Part shown: positions 40,627 through 49,164 of the stretch, one piece after another
How the letters are laid out: each line of letters starts with the position of its first letter
Numbering within the stretch: position 1 is the first letter of the stretch
Translations under genes and position numbers: made by a program
The notes under the pieces: model-generated
What the model saw: the letters and a program-made list of their open reading frames with translations, nothing else
The model's database searches: none
Told to the model about the DNA's origin: nothing
From: G965216695 sp965216695
GTDB taxonomy: Bacteria > Pseudomonadota > Gammaproteobacteria > Pseudomonadales > Azotimanducaceae
Direction: 5' to 3'
Assembly: GCA_965216695.1 (NCBI GenBank)
Contig: OZ244212.1
Span: 3,596,001 to 3,660,000 of the forward strand
DNA length: 64,000 bases

Positions 40627-43600
40627 ATGGCGCAAGTAGCCGATTCCGAAAGTTCATTCTCGTTCGTCGACATGGAGCTGGATATCCTGGCGTTCTGGGA
40701 GCGCGAGCAGGTTTTTCAGCAGTCGCTGAAGAAAACGGAAGCCAAGAAGCCGTATATTTTCTACGACGGTCCGCCGTTCGCGACGGGTCTTCCGCACCAT
40801 GGGCACCTGGTTGCCAGTACGATCAAGGACATCGTGCCGCGGTACTGGACGATGAAAGGCCGCTATGTCCTGCGTCGGTTCGGCTGGGATTGTCATGGCC
40901 TGCCGATTGAGCACGAAATCGACAAGCAACTCGGAATGTCTGCTCAACAGGCTGTTGAAGAACTGGGCATTGCCGGATACAACGACCAGTGTCGGGCCAT
41001 CGTTCAGCGATACGTTCAGCAATGGCGGCATACGATCACCCGGCTCGGACGGTGGGTCGACTTCGACGATGACTACAAAACCATGGACGTCTGGTACATG
41101 GAATCGGTGTGGTGGGTCGTTAAACAGCTCTGGGATAAGGGTCTGATCTACCAGGGCAACAAGGTGATGCCCATCAGCACCGCGCTGGCGACGCCGCTGT
41201 CGAACTTCGAAGCGACGCTCAATTATCAGGATGTGCAGGATCCGGCGATCACCGTGCTCCTGAAGCTCGACGACGAAGATGCGTACCTCGCTGTGTGGAC
41301 CACCACGCCGTGGACACTGCCATCCAATCTCGCGGTGTGCGTGGGGCCGGACATCGATTACGTACGCGCGTTCGACCCGGAACGTGAGCTGCGGCTGTAC
41401 GTCGCGCGCGAGCGCCTTGATGAATACGAGGGCCTCGAAGTCGAAGCGTCGCTGACGGGTCGCGACCTTCGGGGCAGATCCTACCGACCTCTGTTCGATT
41501 TCTTCGCCGATCAGCGAGATCAGGGTGCGTTCGTCGTCGTCACCGATGATTACGTGGAGGCAACCAGCGGTACGGGCCTCGTGCACCAGGCGCCGGCGTT
41601 CGGCGAGGACGACTATCGGGTGCTGCGCGAAGCGGGGATCGATGCGTTTGCGTGCCCGGTAACGCTCGAGGGTCGGTTCACCGACGAGGTCGGGCCGTTC
41701 TCGGGTCAGTATGTGAAAGACGCCGACAAGGACATCGTTCGCCACCTCAAGGATGCCGGTGCGCTGTATCGCCACGACGTGATTCAACACAGCTACCCGT
41801 ACTGCTATCGATCGGATACGCCGCTGATCTATAGAGCCATCCCGTCGTGGTACGTGCACGTGCAACAGATCAAGGATCAGTTGCTCGCCGCAAACGAGCG
41901 CATTCGCTGGGTGCCCGAGCATATCAAGCACGGGCGTTTCGGAAACTGGTTGGACGGCGCAATCGACTGGGCCATCTCGCGTAACCGGGTTTGGGGTACG
42001 CCCATTCCGATCTGGGTGAACGACACCACCGGCAACTACGTGTGTATCGGATCGATCGACGAGCTCGCGCGTTACACCGGCGAGCGCGTAGACGACCTTC
42101 ATCGCGAGCACGTAGACCCGCTCGATTTTACGGTCGACGGCGAAGACGGCGTGTACCGCCGGGTACCCGAGGTTCTGGATTGCTGGTTTGAATCGGGTTC
42201 AATGCCTTATGCGCAGCTGCATTATCCGTTCGAGAATCAGAACGTGTTCAATGCCGGGTATCCGGCTGAGTTCATCGCCGAGGGCCTGGACCAGACCCGG
42301 GGCTGGTTCTATACGTTGACGGTGCTGGCGGCCGCGCTCTACGAAAAACCGGCGTTCCGCAACGTGATCGTCAACGGCATGGTGATGGCCGAAGACGGCA
42401 AGAAGATGTCCAAGCGGCTGCAGAATTACACGCCGCCTGACGCGTTGATGGAACGCTATGGCGCAGACGCGCTGCGCCTGTATCTGATCAACTCCGGCCT
42501 GGTGCGCGGCGAAGAACAGCGTTTTGCAGATTCCGGTGTGCGGGAGATGACGCGGCGTGTGCTGTTACCCTGGTACAACGCGTTTACGTTCCTGAAAACC
42601 TACGCAGACGTCGACGGTTGGTCGCCAGCCACGGGTGAACATCTGGGCGACAACATTCTCGATCAATGGATCCTGTCTCGCCTGCAGTCTCTGAAGGCCA
42701 CGGTGATCGAAGAGATGGAGGCGTACCGGCTGTACAACGTGGTGCCGCCGCTGTTCGGGTTCATTGAGGATCTCACCAACTGGTACATCCGGCTGAATCG
42801 CTCGCGATTCTGGGGTCCGGACATTTCCGCGGACAAGATTGCCGCGTACAGCGCGTTGTTCCGCACGCTCTACGAGCTGTCGCTGGTGATGGCACCGTTC
42901 GCGCCGTTTCTTTCGGAATACATCTACCGTGGTCTTGTGTCGCTCGGCGGGCGCGAGCCTACGCCGCACTCCGTGCATCTGTGCGAATTTCCGGAGCCGC
43001 AGGAGCATTTACGCACGTCGTCGCTGGAGACGGCGGTGGATCGAATGCAACAGGTGATTCTGCTCGGGCGGCAGAAACGCGAAGACGAGAAGATCGGGTT
43101 GCGAACTCCGCTGCATCGCTTGACGGTGGTGCACGGCGATGCCGTGCTTCTGGATGACCTGCGCAAACTCGAAGACTACGTGCGCGCCGAGTTGAACGTG
43201 CAGCGCGTGGAGTACGACACCGACGAGGACGCGTACATCCAACGCGTCGCCCAGCCCAACTTCCCGGTGCTCGGAAAGCGTCTGGGTAAACGCATGAAGG
43301 CGTTTCAGCAGCGTATTCAGGCGATGACGCCAGCGGAGATCGGTCAGTTGCAGGCGGAAGGCGCGATCGAGCTGGACGGCGAATCCTTCACGTCGGATGA
43401 GGTGTTCGTGCGGCAGCGGGCGCGTGAAGGCATGAGTGCCGTGTCGAACCGGTTCATCAGCATCGACCTGGATTGCACGTTGACGGACGAACTGATTCAG
43501 GGACGCTACGCGCGTGAGATCGTCAATCGCATTCAGCGCGGGCGTAAATCCATGGGGCTGCATGTGGCGGACCGGATCGACGTTCGGTATCAGGGCGACA

Positions 43601-43764
43601 GCGATCTGCTTGGTGCTGCCGCTGATCATGCAGATTACATCGCCAGCGAAGTATTGGCCACGACGTTCGAGCCGGCCGAACAGATGCTGGACGATGGTGC
43701 GCACGACGTGGAGATAGACGGCAAGGTATTCCGCTTCAGCATCGCCCGCACCGACGTTGTTTGA
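40627..43764 (+). CDS. ileS: Isoleucyl-tRNA synthetase, type 2
   Basis: 1045 residues. The class I motifs are PHHGH at residues 57-60 (HxGH with His in the second position) and KMSKR near residue 593. GPPFATGLPHHGHLVASTIK and RFGWDCHGLPIEHE match the eukaryote-like type 2 IleRS, not the roughly 930-residue type 1 common in Gammaproteobacteria. The large editing domain (about 200-420) is present. Type 2 enzymes are naturally tolerant of mupirocin. It charges tRNA-Ile in the cytoplasm and is the only synthetase in the window. Confidence 0.95.
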   Translation: MAQVADSESSFSFVDMELDILAFWEREQVFQQSLKKTEAKKPYIFYDGPPFATGLPHHGHLVASTIKDIVPRYWTMKGRYVLRRFGWDCHGLPIEHEIDKQLGMSAQQAVEELGIAGYNDQCRAIVQRYVQQWRHTITRLGRWVDFDDDYKTMDVWYMESVWWVVKQLWDKGLIYQGNKVMPISTALATPLSNFEATLNYQDVQDPAITVLLKLDDEDAYLAVWTTTPWTLPSNLAVCVGPDIDYVRAFDPERELRLYVARERLDEYEGLEVEASLTGRDLRGRSYRPLFDFFADQRDQGAFVVVTDDYVEATSGTGLVHQAPAFGEDDYRVLREAGIDAFACPVTLEGRFTDEVGPFSGQYVKDADKDIVRHLKDAGALYRHDVIQHSYPYCYRSDTPLIYRAIPSWYVHVQQIKDQLLAANERIRWVPEHIKHGRFGNWLDGAIDWAISRNRVWGTPIPIWVNDTTGNYVCIGSIDELARYTGERVDDLHREHVDPLDFTVDGEDGVYRRVPEVLDCWFESGSMPYAQLHYPFENQNVFNAGYPAEFIAEGLDQTRGWFYTLTVLAAALYEKPAFRNVIVNGMVMAEDGKKMSKRLQNYTPPDALMERYGADALRLYLINSGLVRGEEQRFADSGVREMTRRVLLPWYNAFTFLKTYADVDGWSPATGEHLGDNILDQWILSRLQSLKATVIEEMEAYRLYNVVPPLFGFIEDLTNWYIRLNRSRFWGPDISADKIAAYSALFRTLYELSLVMAPFAPFLSEYIYRGLVSLGGREPTPHSVHLCEFPEPQEHLRTSSLETAVDRMQQVILLGRQKREDEKIGLRTPLHRLTVVHGDAVLLDDLRKLEDYVRAELNVQRVEYDTDEDAYIQRVAQPNFPVLGKRLGKRMKAFQQRIQAMTPAEIGQLQAEGAIELDGESFTSDEVFVRQRAREGMSAVSNRFISIDLDCTLTDELIQGRYAREIVNRIQRGRKSMGLHVADRIDVRYQGDSDLLGAAADHADYIASEVLATTFEPAEQMLDDGAHDVEIDGKVFRFSIARTDVV

Positions 43765-43829
43765 TGAAGGCTCGTCGGTCGGGTTTCGTCAGGTGAGCGG
43801 CACGCTGGCGCAGTGTTTCGGGGGGTAGT

Positions 43830-44633
43830 ATGCAAGGTGTGACCCAACCGCCGTCTGAGCACTCGGCACTCGATCACGTAGGAACCTACAGGCGTCGTCT
43901 GCCGGTCAGTCTGGAGCGCATGTACGAGAACGCACTGGATTGGGAACACCTGCCGCACCTCCACGCGTCCAGCTTCGCGTCGATCGATCTGGTATCCGCC
44001 GGAGCATGGGGCTGGCATGCGTGGGTGATCGATTCGGCGGGACGACGTCTCGAACTGGAGTTGCGACTGGACCGCGACTGCCGCAGGTGGATCACGCGAA
44101 ATCTCAGCGGGGCCAGCGCAGGTGCTGAGATCTGGACGCACGTGTTCGAAGTGAGCGAACGGGTGCTGGACATCGTCGTCGATTTTTTCGTCCCGGACGT
44201 TGCGGCGGATGCGCGTTGGAAGGTGGGGCAGGCATATGCGGCGGCGTACGAGACGCTGTACGACGAAGATGTCCGAATGATGTCGCAAAGACAGCAGGCG
44301 CTTGACCGCAGGATCACCGGCATGGATGCCCAGAGTGGCAAGGTGAACCTTGGGGTCGAATCGGAGTTACAAACGCCGCAGCCGTTGGAATACGCTGGCC
44401 GTGATCTGCTGATTGTGCGCGACGTCGATGGCGGGTTGTACGCGGTACCCAGGTATTGCCCGCATCAGCTCGCGCCGTTGGAAGGTGCCGAGGTTGAGGA
44501 CGGTGTTCTGGTGTGTCCCTGGCACGGGTACCGGTTTGAGCTTCGCACGGGGCGGTGCCTGTCGGGCAAGCACTGCCACTTTCACGACATGCCCCCGGTG
44601 GGCGTCGTAGACGGTAACGTCGTCGTGGGCTAG
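43830..44633 (+). CDS. Rieske oxygenase with reversed domain order
   Basis: 267 residues. The N-terminal part resembles a Rieske-oxygenase catalytic domain: NALDWEHLPHLH gives D37-x2-H40-x4-H45, the 2-His motif for mononuclear iron, and YDEDVRMMSQRQQ (D145/D147) can supply the carboxylate. The Rieske domain comes second, at about 180-267, with C210/H212 (CPHQL) and C229/H232 (CPWHGYRF). Ordinary alpha subunits place Rieske first. The protein is also short. It might be a permuted oxygenase or an electron-transfer partner fused to a helper domain. ATG 43830 is close to a G-run upstream. Neighbours are ileS and the structured leader. Confidence 0.75.
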   Translation: MQGVTQPPSEHSALDHVGTYRRRLPVSLERMYENALDWEHLPHLHASSFASIDLVSAGAWGWHAWVIDSAGRRLELELRLDRDCRRWITRNLSGASAGAEIWTHVFEVSERVLDIVVDFFVPDVAADARWKVGQAYAAAYETLYDEDVRMMSQRQQALDRRITGMDAQSGKVNLGVESELQTPQPLEYAGRDLLIVRDVDGGLYAVPRYCPHQLAPLEGAEVEDGVLVCPWHGYRFELRTGRCLSGKHCHFHDMPPVGVVDGNVVVG

Positions 44634-44719
44634 ACGGCCAAACGGGTTCGGCCGGACGCGGCATCGTGTGTCAGGGATGCTGACGCGGCGAGTCGGAAAC
44701 AGAAGTCAGAAAAAAATGA

Positions 44720-44769
44720 GAGGAGTACCCGAGGGAAGGAGGGGAGGGGAGAAGTTTCGGGTACTCCTC
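44720..44769 (+). repeat. 13-bp inverted repeat with purine-rich loop
   Basis: Arms GAGGAGTACCCGA (44720-44732) and its exact complement (44757-44769) flank a 24-base loop that is almost entirely purine, with G-runs GGG, GGGG and GGGG. It lies in the 418-base gene-free stretch 44634-45051. Transcribed rightward, it would form a stable hairpin with a G-rich loop able to bind protein or fold. No T-tract follows, so it is not a simple terminator. An 86-residue frame across it looks spurious. Confidence 0.75.
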
Positions 44770-44817
44770 ATGCAATCTGAAAACCCCGTCGGGTCTTCAG
44801 CAGTGCTCACAAAACGT

Positions 44818-44863
44818 ATGTTACCGAAAGTAACATTGAATGCAACCCCTGGTAACGTATTTT
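44818..44863 (+). promoter_or_regulatory. Promoter and palindromic operator for the GH78/nitrile hydratase operon
   Basis: The palindrome ATGTTAC-CGAAA-GTAACAT (44818-44836) overlaps the -35 box TTGAAT (44836-44841). A 16-base spacer leads to the -10 TATTTT (44858-44863), 4 of 6 consensus. GGTAAC recurs at 44851-44856. A repressor bound at the palindrome would cover the -35. The leader to the first gene would be about 180 bases and contain the hairpin at 44914-44946. Confidence 0.45.
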
Positions 44864-44913
44864 TTGACAGGCGCGGGTACGAGGGGTTCCGTGCGCGACG
44901 CGTTTCGCTCGCT

Positions 44914-44946
44914 GCGGGCAACCGGTGATGCGTCGCGGTTGCCCGC
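44914..44946 (+). other. Perfect 11-bp hairpin in the operon leader
   Basis: GCGGGCAACCG (44914-44924) pairs exactly with 44936-44946 around an 11-base loop. It stands about 106 bases before the GH78-like gene start. It is followed by GCAGGTGAAAAAAC, so as an RNA it lacks a T-run and is not a canonical terminator on this strand; it could act as a leader structure. Confidence 0.55.
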
Positions 44947-45051
44947 GCAGGTGAAAAAACCCAGGCGCCATGCGGCTTACAGCGCGATTCGGGCTTGCCC
45001 TGGCTCGGCCGGGCGAGCAAACTAGCCACTACTCGACGATTGAGGGCTCTC

Positions 45052-47598
45052 ATGCGCACGGGACCGGCGCAACTTCGTTGCAATGAGCACCTGGACCCTC
45101 AATCCGTCGACACGGGGTCGATCCGGCTGTCTTGGTGGCCGGACCCCGCTTCTCCGACCCAGACCGCGTGCGAAATCCTTGCCGCCAGCGTACCCGAGCG
45201 ATTGGAACCTGAGTCTGCAGACCTGTGGCGGTCGGGGCGCGTATCTGTCACCAATCGCTCGGTGCCTTACGAAGGGGAGATCCCGGGTCCGCTCCGGACT
45301 GTCTGGTGGTGCGTTCGTGGCTACGACGCGCAAGGCCGCCCGGGATCGTGGAGTGCGCCAGCGCGGTTTCGCGTCGGGGGCGACCCGTCCACGTGGGCGC
45401 CGGGCTGGATCGAGTCACCGCTTATGGGCGATCGGTCTCGGAGTGCTCCGGTTGTGGCGTTACGGCGCCGTTTCCGCGTCGAGGACGACGTGCATGACGC
45501 GGTGCTCGCGGTTGCCGTCCGCGGCGCGGCCGTCGTCTCGGTGAACGGCCAATGGTTAAACCTCAATTCCCCGATCAGCGGCTGGACGGACTTTCGGCGT
45601 CGCGCGCCCTACCGGACCTTCGACGTGGGCGCGCACATCCGTGCCGGCGACAATCTGATCGGCGTGCTGCTGGCAGACGGATATGCCGCAGGTGCGATCG
45701 ACGACGGCGTGCGGCAGCGTTATTGCGAACGTGCGGCGTTCTCGCTGCAACTGGCGACATTCCGTGGCGACTCAGCCGCCTACGACTGTACGCGGTCGGA
45801 TTGGGCCTGGCGCCCATCGTCGCTCGTTCGCAGCGACCCGATGCTCGGTGACATCGAAGACCAGCGGCAGCGCGTTGATTGGGCGAGTGGCCATGGTTGG
45901 TATCCGCTATCGGCGCCTCCGGTGGAAAGCCTGCCGCCGACGCCGGTTGCCAGTATCGATGCAGGACTCGCGGTAACCCGGCGCCGGCAACCGAAAGCGC
46001 ATGCCACCAGTGCGCCCCGGGCGAGCCGGCTGTACGACTTCGAAGAACACATCTCGGGTCGCATCCGGGTCGAGTGGCAGGCCGCGGTGGGCAGTACGGT
46101 GCGTATCGAATACGGCGAGCACCTGGATGCGCAGGGCAATCTGGACGTTGAAAGTCGTGACGAAGTTACTACGGCGGAGGGCGCAGGTGCATTCAATGCT
46201 GTGTTCGCCGTGCATTCTTTTCGCTACGCGCGGATTCGTGTGCTTGCTGGTCGCGTTTCCATCGAGCGGGTAACGGCGCTTGTGGTGGGCCGGGGCGAAT
46301 CGCCCACCGCGGAGTTCGACTGTGATCATCCGTTGCTGAACCAGTTGTTCGGCCACGTGCAACGCACGCAGCACAACGTGTTTCTGGAACTCCCGTTTGC
46401 GGGCGCGTCGCCGCGAAGCCGCAGGCCTTGCCCCGAGGATGCGCTGGCGTTCATGCAGACCGGATTGCTCAATCGCAATGATCGTGCCGCGTGGCGGAGC
46501 TGGCTCGCCGAGTTGCGAACCGCGACCACGAGCGGGACGACGGCCGGACCCTACGTCCCTGCCGTGCCGGGATCTGACGCTGGGTCGGTTCTGGATGAAG
46601 TGTACGTGCGCGCGGTATGGACGCTGTACTGCAATTCGGGCGACCGCGCGGTGCTCGCGGAACACTACGCGCATTTGCGGCATTGTCTGCACGACAAAGT
46701 ACGCGCGAACGATTCGCTGATCGTCTCGAACGCCAGTGCGGCTCGCCTCGGGGAACGCGACGGGACGCCGGCTGACCTTATAGCCACCGCGTACCTGTTT
46801 CAGGGCACGCGACTTGCGGCGCGTATAGCGACGGAGCTGGGTCGCCGGGACGACATACGACGCTTCGCGGCCATTGCGACGCGGATCGGCAAGGCGTTCC
46901 GGCGTCGTTTCGTAACCGCGGACGGTCGCCTGGTGGGCGATACGGTCGCGGCGTATGCGCTCGCGTTGCAGTTTGATCTCGTGCAGGGTGCTGAGCGTGC
47001 GGTGGCGGCCCAGGCGATGGCGGCGCGCATCGAAGCGGACGGCTACGTTCTGCAGTGCCACCCGTTTTTTACAGACGCCGTCCTGCGTGCATTGTGCGAC
47101 GCCTCCAACGTGGACCTGGCGTACAGCATGCTGCTGCAGACTACGCCTGGCAGTTGGCTCTACGGCGTGCTGCAGGGGGCGACCACCTGCTGGGATGTCG
47201 AGGAAGCCAATCCCAACGGCACCGCAGCGGCCGGTATCGGCGAATGGCTCGTTGCCGGTTTGGCCGGGATCGATCTGGGTGCGACGGTGTTCCGGGATCG
47301 CCCGGAGTTTCATGTCCGCCCTCACCCACCGGTGGAGTCGGCGCTGAACGAAGGCGCGCCCGTGAACCGGGTTGCGGCGAGTGTCGCCACCGTGTCCGGC
47401 TGGCTGCGTAGCGCCTGGACGCTGGACGGACATCGTTTCAACCTTCTGCTCGAGGTTCCGCCCAACAGCGAGGCTCTGGTATTGCTTCCGGATGGGACGG
47501 AACATCGGGTTGGACCTGGCGAACACGAATTCAATGCCTCGCTCAGCGCGCAGCAGGACGATATTCCGGTGCTGCAGGAACTTTCGGAGGCGGTGTAG
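45052..47598 (+). CDS. GH78-like protein with degenerate active site
   Basis: 848 residues from ATG 45052. The fold order matches bacterial alpha-L-rhamnosidases: LRCNEHLDPQSVDTGSIRLSW at the start, beta domains (SGRIRVEWQAAVGSTVRIEYGE), then an (alpha/alpha)6 barrel including GATTCWDVEEANPNG near residue 710. The usual catalytic block DCPQRE-x-LGWTGD is replaced near residues 452-465 by SPRSRRPCPED, and GATTxWE reads GATTCWD, so the acid and base residues look lost. It is unlikely to be an active rhamnosidase; binding or another reaction is possible. It ends four bases before nitrile hydratase beta and no signal peptide is seen, so it probably works in the cytoplasm. Confidence 0.75.
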   Translation: MRTGPAQLRCNEHLDPQSVDTGSIRLSWWPDPASPTQTACEILAASVPERLEPESADLWRSGRVSVTNRSVPYEGEIPGPLRTVWWCVRGYDAQGRPGSWSAPARFRVGGDPSTWAPGWIESPLMGDRSRSAPVVALRRRFRVEDDVHDAVLAVAVRGAAVVSVNGQWLNLNSPISGWTDFRRRAPYRTFDVGAHIRAGDNLIGVLLADGYAAGAIDDGVRQRYCERAAFSLQLATFRGDSAAYDCTRSDWAWRPSSLVRSDPMLGDIEDQRQRVDWASGHGWYPLSAPPVESLPPTPVASIDAGLAVTRRRQPKAHATSAPRASRLYDFEEHISGRIRVEWQAAVGSTVRIEYGEHLDAQGNLDVESRDEVTTAEGAGAFNAVFAVHSFRYARIRVLAGRVSIERVTALVVGRGESPTAEFDCDHPLLNQLFGHVQRTQHNVFLELPFAGASPRSRRPCPEDALAFMQTGLLNRNDRAAWRSWLAELRTATTSGTTAGPYVPAVPGSDAGSVLDEVYVRAVWTLYCNSGDRAVLAEHYAHLRHCLHDKVRANDSLIVSNASAARLGERDGTPADLIATAYLFQGTRLAARIATELGRRDDIRRFAAIATRIGKAFRRRFVTADGRLVGDTVAAYALALQFDLVQGAERAVAAQAMAARIEADGYVLQCHPFFTDAVLRALCDASNVDLAYSMLLQTTPGSWLYGVLQGATTCWDVEEANPNGTAAAGIGEWLVAGLAGIDLGATVFRDRPEFHVRPHPPVESALNEGAPVNRVAASVATVSGWLRSAWTLDGHRFNLLLEVPPNSEALVLLPDGTEHRVGPGEHEFNASLSAQQDDIPVLQELSEAV

Positions 47599-47601
47599 GG
47601 T

Positions 47602-48279
47602 ATGGATGGCGTCCACGATCTGGGTGGTGTGCAGGGCTACGGCGAGGTCGACGTGGAAAGCGGGCGCACCCAGGGGTTTGCGCATCGCTACGAGGGCACG
47701 ATTTTTACGATGGTCAGCGCACTCGGGATGGCCGGCGTTATGCAGAACATCGATCGGTTTCGGCATGCGATCGAGCGGATGGACCCGCAGTGCTACTTTG
47801 CGCACGGCTACTATGGCCGCTGGCTCGCGGCTGTGGAGACGCTACTGCGCGAAGCCGATCAACTCTCTGATGCAGAGGCGGCGTCGCTTCCGGGGGGCTC
47901 GGATGCGGTTGGAGCGCGACCGGGCGTACGAGCCGATCCGGTTCCGCCGGAGGGACCGCCATCGTCGATTCGGCCGCAGCACACGCCCTCGGTGTTTTCG
48001 GTCGGGCAAACCGTCGTGACGCGCAAGTACGGCGTGGCCGGACATACGCGCCTGCCCCGTTATGCGGTGGGGCGCACCGGTGTGGTCACCGCACACCACG
48101 GTGTCTGGGTGTACCCGGACACTAACGCATCGCTCGAAGGCGATCAGCCGTGTCACCTGTACACCGTACGGTTCGACGGGCGGGAACTGTGGGGCGATAA
48201 CGCAGATCCGGATGTGCGTGTCCATCTGGATTTGTTCGAACCCTACCTCAACCCGATGGAGGCGGCCGCTGATGGGTGA
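47602..48279 (+). CDS. nthB: Nitrile hydratase beta subunit
   Basis: 225 residues. MDGVHDLGGVQGYG at the start is the classic nitrile hydratase beta signature; the C-terminal SH3-like barrel is visible in FSVGQTVVTRKYGVAGHTRLPRYAVGRTG and CHLYTVRFDGRELWG. The beta subunit packs against alpha around the metal. It begins three bases after the GH78-like gene stop and overlaps the alpha gene by eight bases. Confidence 0.95.
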   Translation: MDGVHDLGGVQGYGEVDVESGRTQGFAHRYEGTIFTMVSALGMAGVMQNIDRFRHAIERMDPQCYFAHGYYGRWLAAVETLLREADQLSDAEAASLPGGSDAVGARPGVRADPVPPEGPPSSIRPQHTPSVFSVGQTVVTRKYGVAGHTRLPRYAVGRTGVVTAHHGVWVYPDTNASLEGDQPCHLYTVRFDGRELWGDNADPDVRVHLDLFEPYLNPMEAAADG

Positions 48280-48841
48280 CGATTTGTTGGCGATGCGCGC
48301 GGAGGCGCTCGAATCACTGCTTGCCGCGAAGGGGTTGCTCGACCCCGCGTCGGTGGATGACGTGATCGTGCAGTTCAACGAGCGGGTGGGTCCTATGAAC
48401 GGTGCCAGGGTTGTAGCCCGGGCCTGGGTGGACGCCGATTTCAAGCGGGCGCTACTCGAGGATGCGACCCGCGCGATTGAACCCTTCGGATTCACCGGCG
48501 GGCAGACCGAAAAACTCGTTGTGGTGGAGAACTCCCCCGCGGTCCATAACGTGGTCGTGTGTACGCTGTGTTCCTGTTACCCGTGGGCGGTATTGGGATT
48601 GCCGCCGAAGTGGTACAAGGATCCCGAATATCGATCTCGTGTGGTTCGGGAACCCCGCAAAGTACTCGGCGAGTTCGGTCTCGCCCTTGCTGCAGAAACC
48701 GAGGTGCGCGTGTGGGACTCGAGCGCCGAAGTGCGCTACATGGTTCTGCCCGAGCGGCCGGCGGGAACGGACGGCGAACCCGAAGAAGCGTTGGCGGCCA
48801 GGGTAACGCGTGACTCGATGATTGGCGTGGCAGTCCTGTGA
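48272..48841 (+). CDS. nthA: Nitrile hydratase alpha subunit, cobalt type
   Basis: 189 residues. The metal claw VCTLCSC (C97, C100, C102) has Thr in the third position, which marks cobalt-containing nitrile hydratases (Fe types have Ser). The second and third Cys become sulfenic and sulfinic acids. With beta it hydrates nitriles to amides. No amidase gene follows in the operon. ATG 48272 lies inside the end of the beta gene; its own stop overlaps the accessory gene start (GTGA). Confidence 0.96.
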   Translation: MGDDLLAMRAEALESLLAAKGLLDPASVDDVIVQFNERVGPMNGARVVARAWVDADFKRALLEDATRAIEPFGFTGGQTEKLVVVENSPAVHNVVVCTLCSCYPWAVLGLPPKWYKDPEYRSRVVREPRKVLGEFGLALAAETEVRVWDSSAEVRYMVLPERPAGTDGEPEEALAARVTRDSMIGVAVL

Positions 48842-49164
48842 CGAACGACGTGCCGTTGTCAGGAGCGCTCGCGCCGCCGATGGCCAACGGAGAGGTGGTA
48901 TTCGAGGCTCCCTGGGAGGGGCGTGTGTTCGGGATCGCGCATACCCTTGCCGCCTCGGGGCTTTTTACATGGGACGAGTTCCGTGAGCAGTTGATCGAGG
49001 CCGTCGATGGGCATGACGAACGGCGCGCGTACCGTTATTACGAGTATTTTCAGCAGGCGCTCGTTACGGTTCTGTGTCGCAAGGGCGTGCTCGACGCCGC
49101 GGAAGTTGAGCTGCAGGTGCGCGAACTTGAGGCCCGGCCGCCGGACCACGATCACCACCACTGA
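48838..49164 (+). CDS. Nitrile hydratase activator (beta-N-terminus-like)
   Basis: 108 residues matching the cobalt-type activator: APPMANGEVVFEAPWEGRVFGIAHTL, GLFTWDEFREQL and the YYEYFQQALVTVLCRKG block that mimics the N-terminus of beta. It escorts alpha and inserts cobalt by subunit exchange. The C-terminal DHDHHH tail may hold metal. GTG start overlaps the alpha stop. Its last 101 bases overlap the convergent selU gene on the other strand. Confidence 0.92.
   Translation: MTNDVPLSGALAPPMANGEVVFEAPWEGRVFGIAHTLAASGLFTWDEFREQLIEAVDGHDERRAYRYYEYFQQALVTVLCRKGVLDAAEVELQVRELEARPPDHDHHH

Noticed and set aside
44668..44928. 86-residue plus-strand frame in the leader
   Set aside because: It spans the hairpin arms and loop, has no Shine-Dalgarno and its composition is not protein-like; it is treated as non-coding.
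44634..45051. Cobalt or cobalamin riboswitch in the nitrile hydratase leader
   Set aside because: No conserved B12-box or NiCo motif was found; the hairpins do not match known folds.
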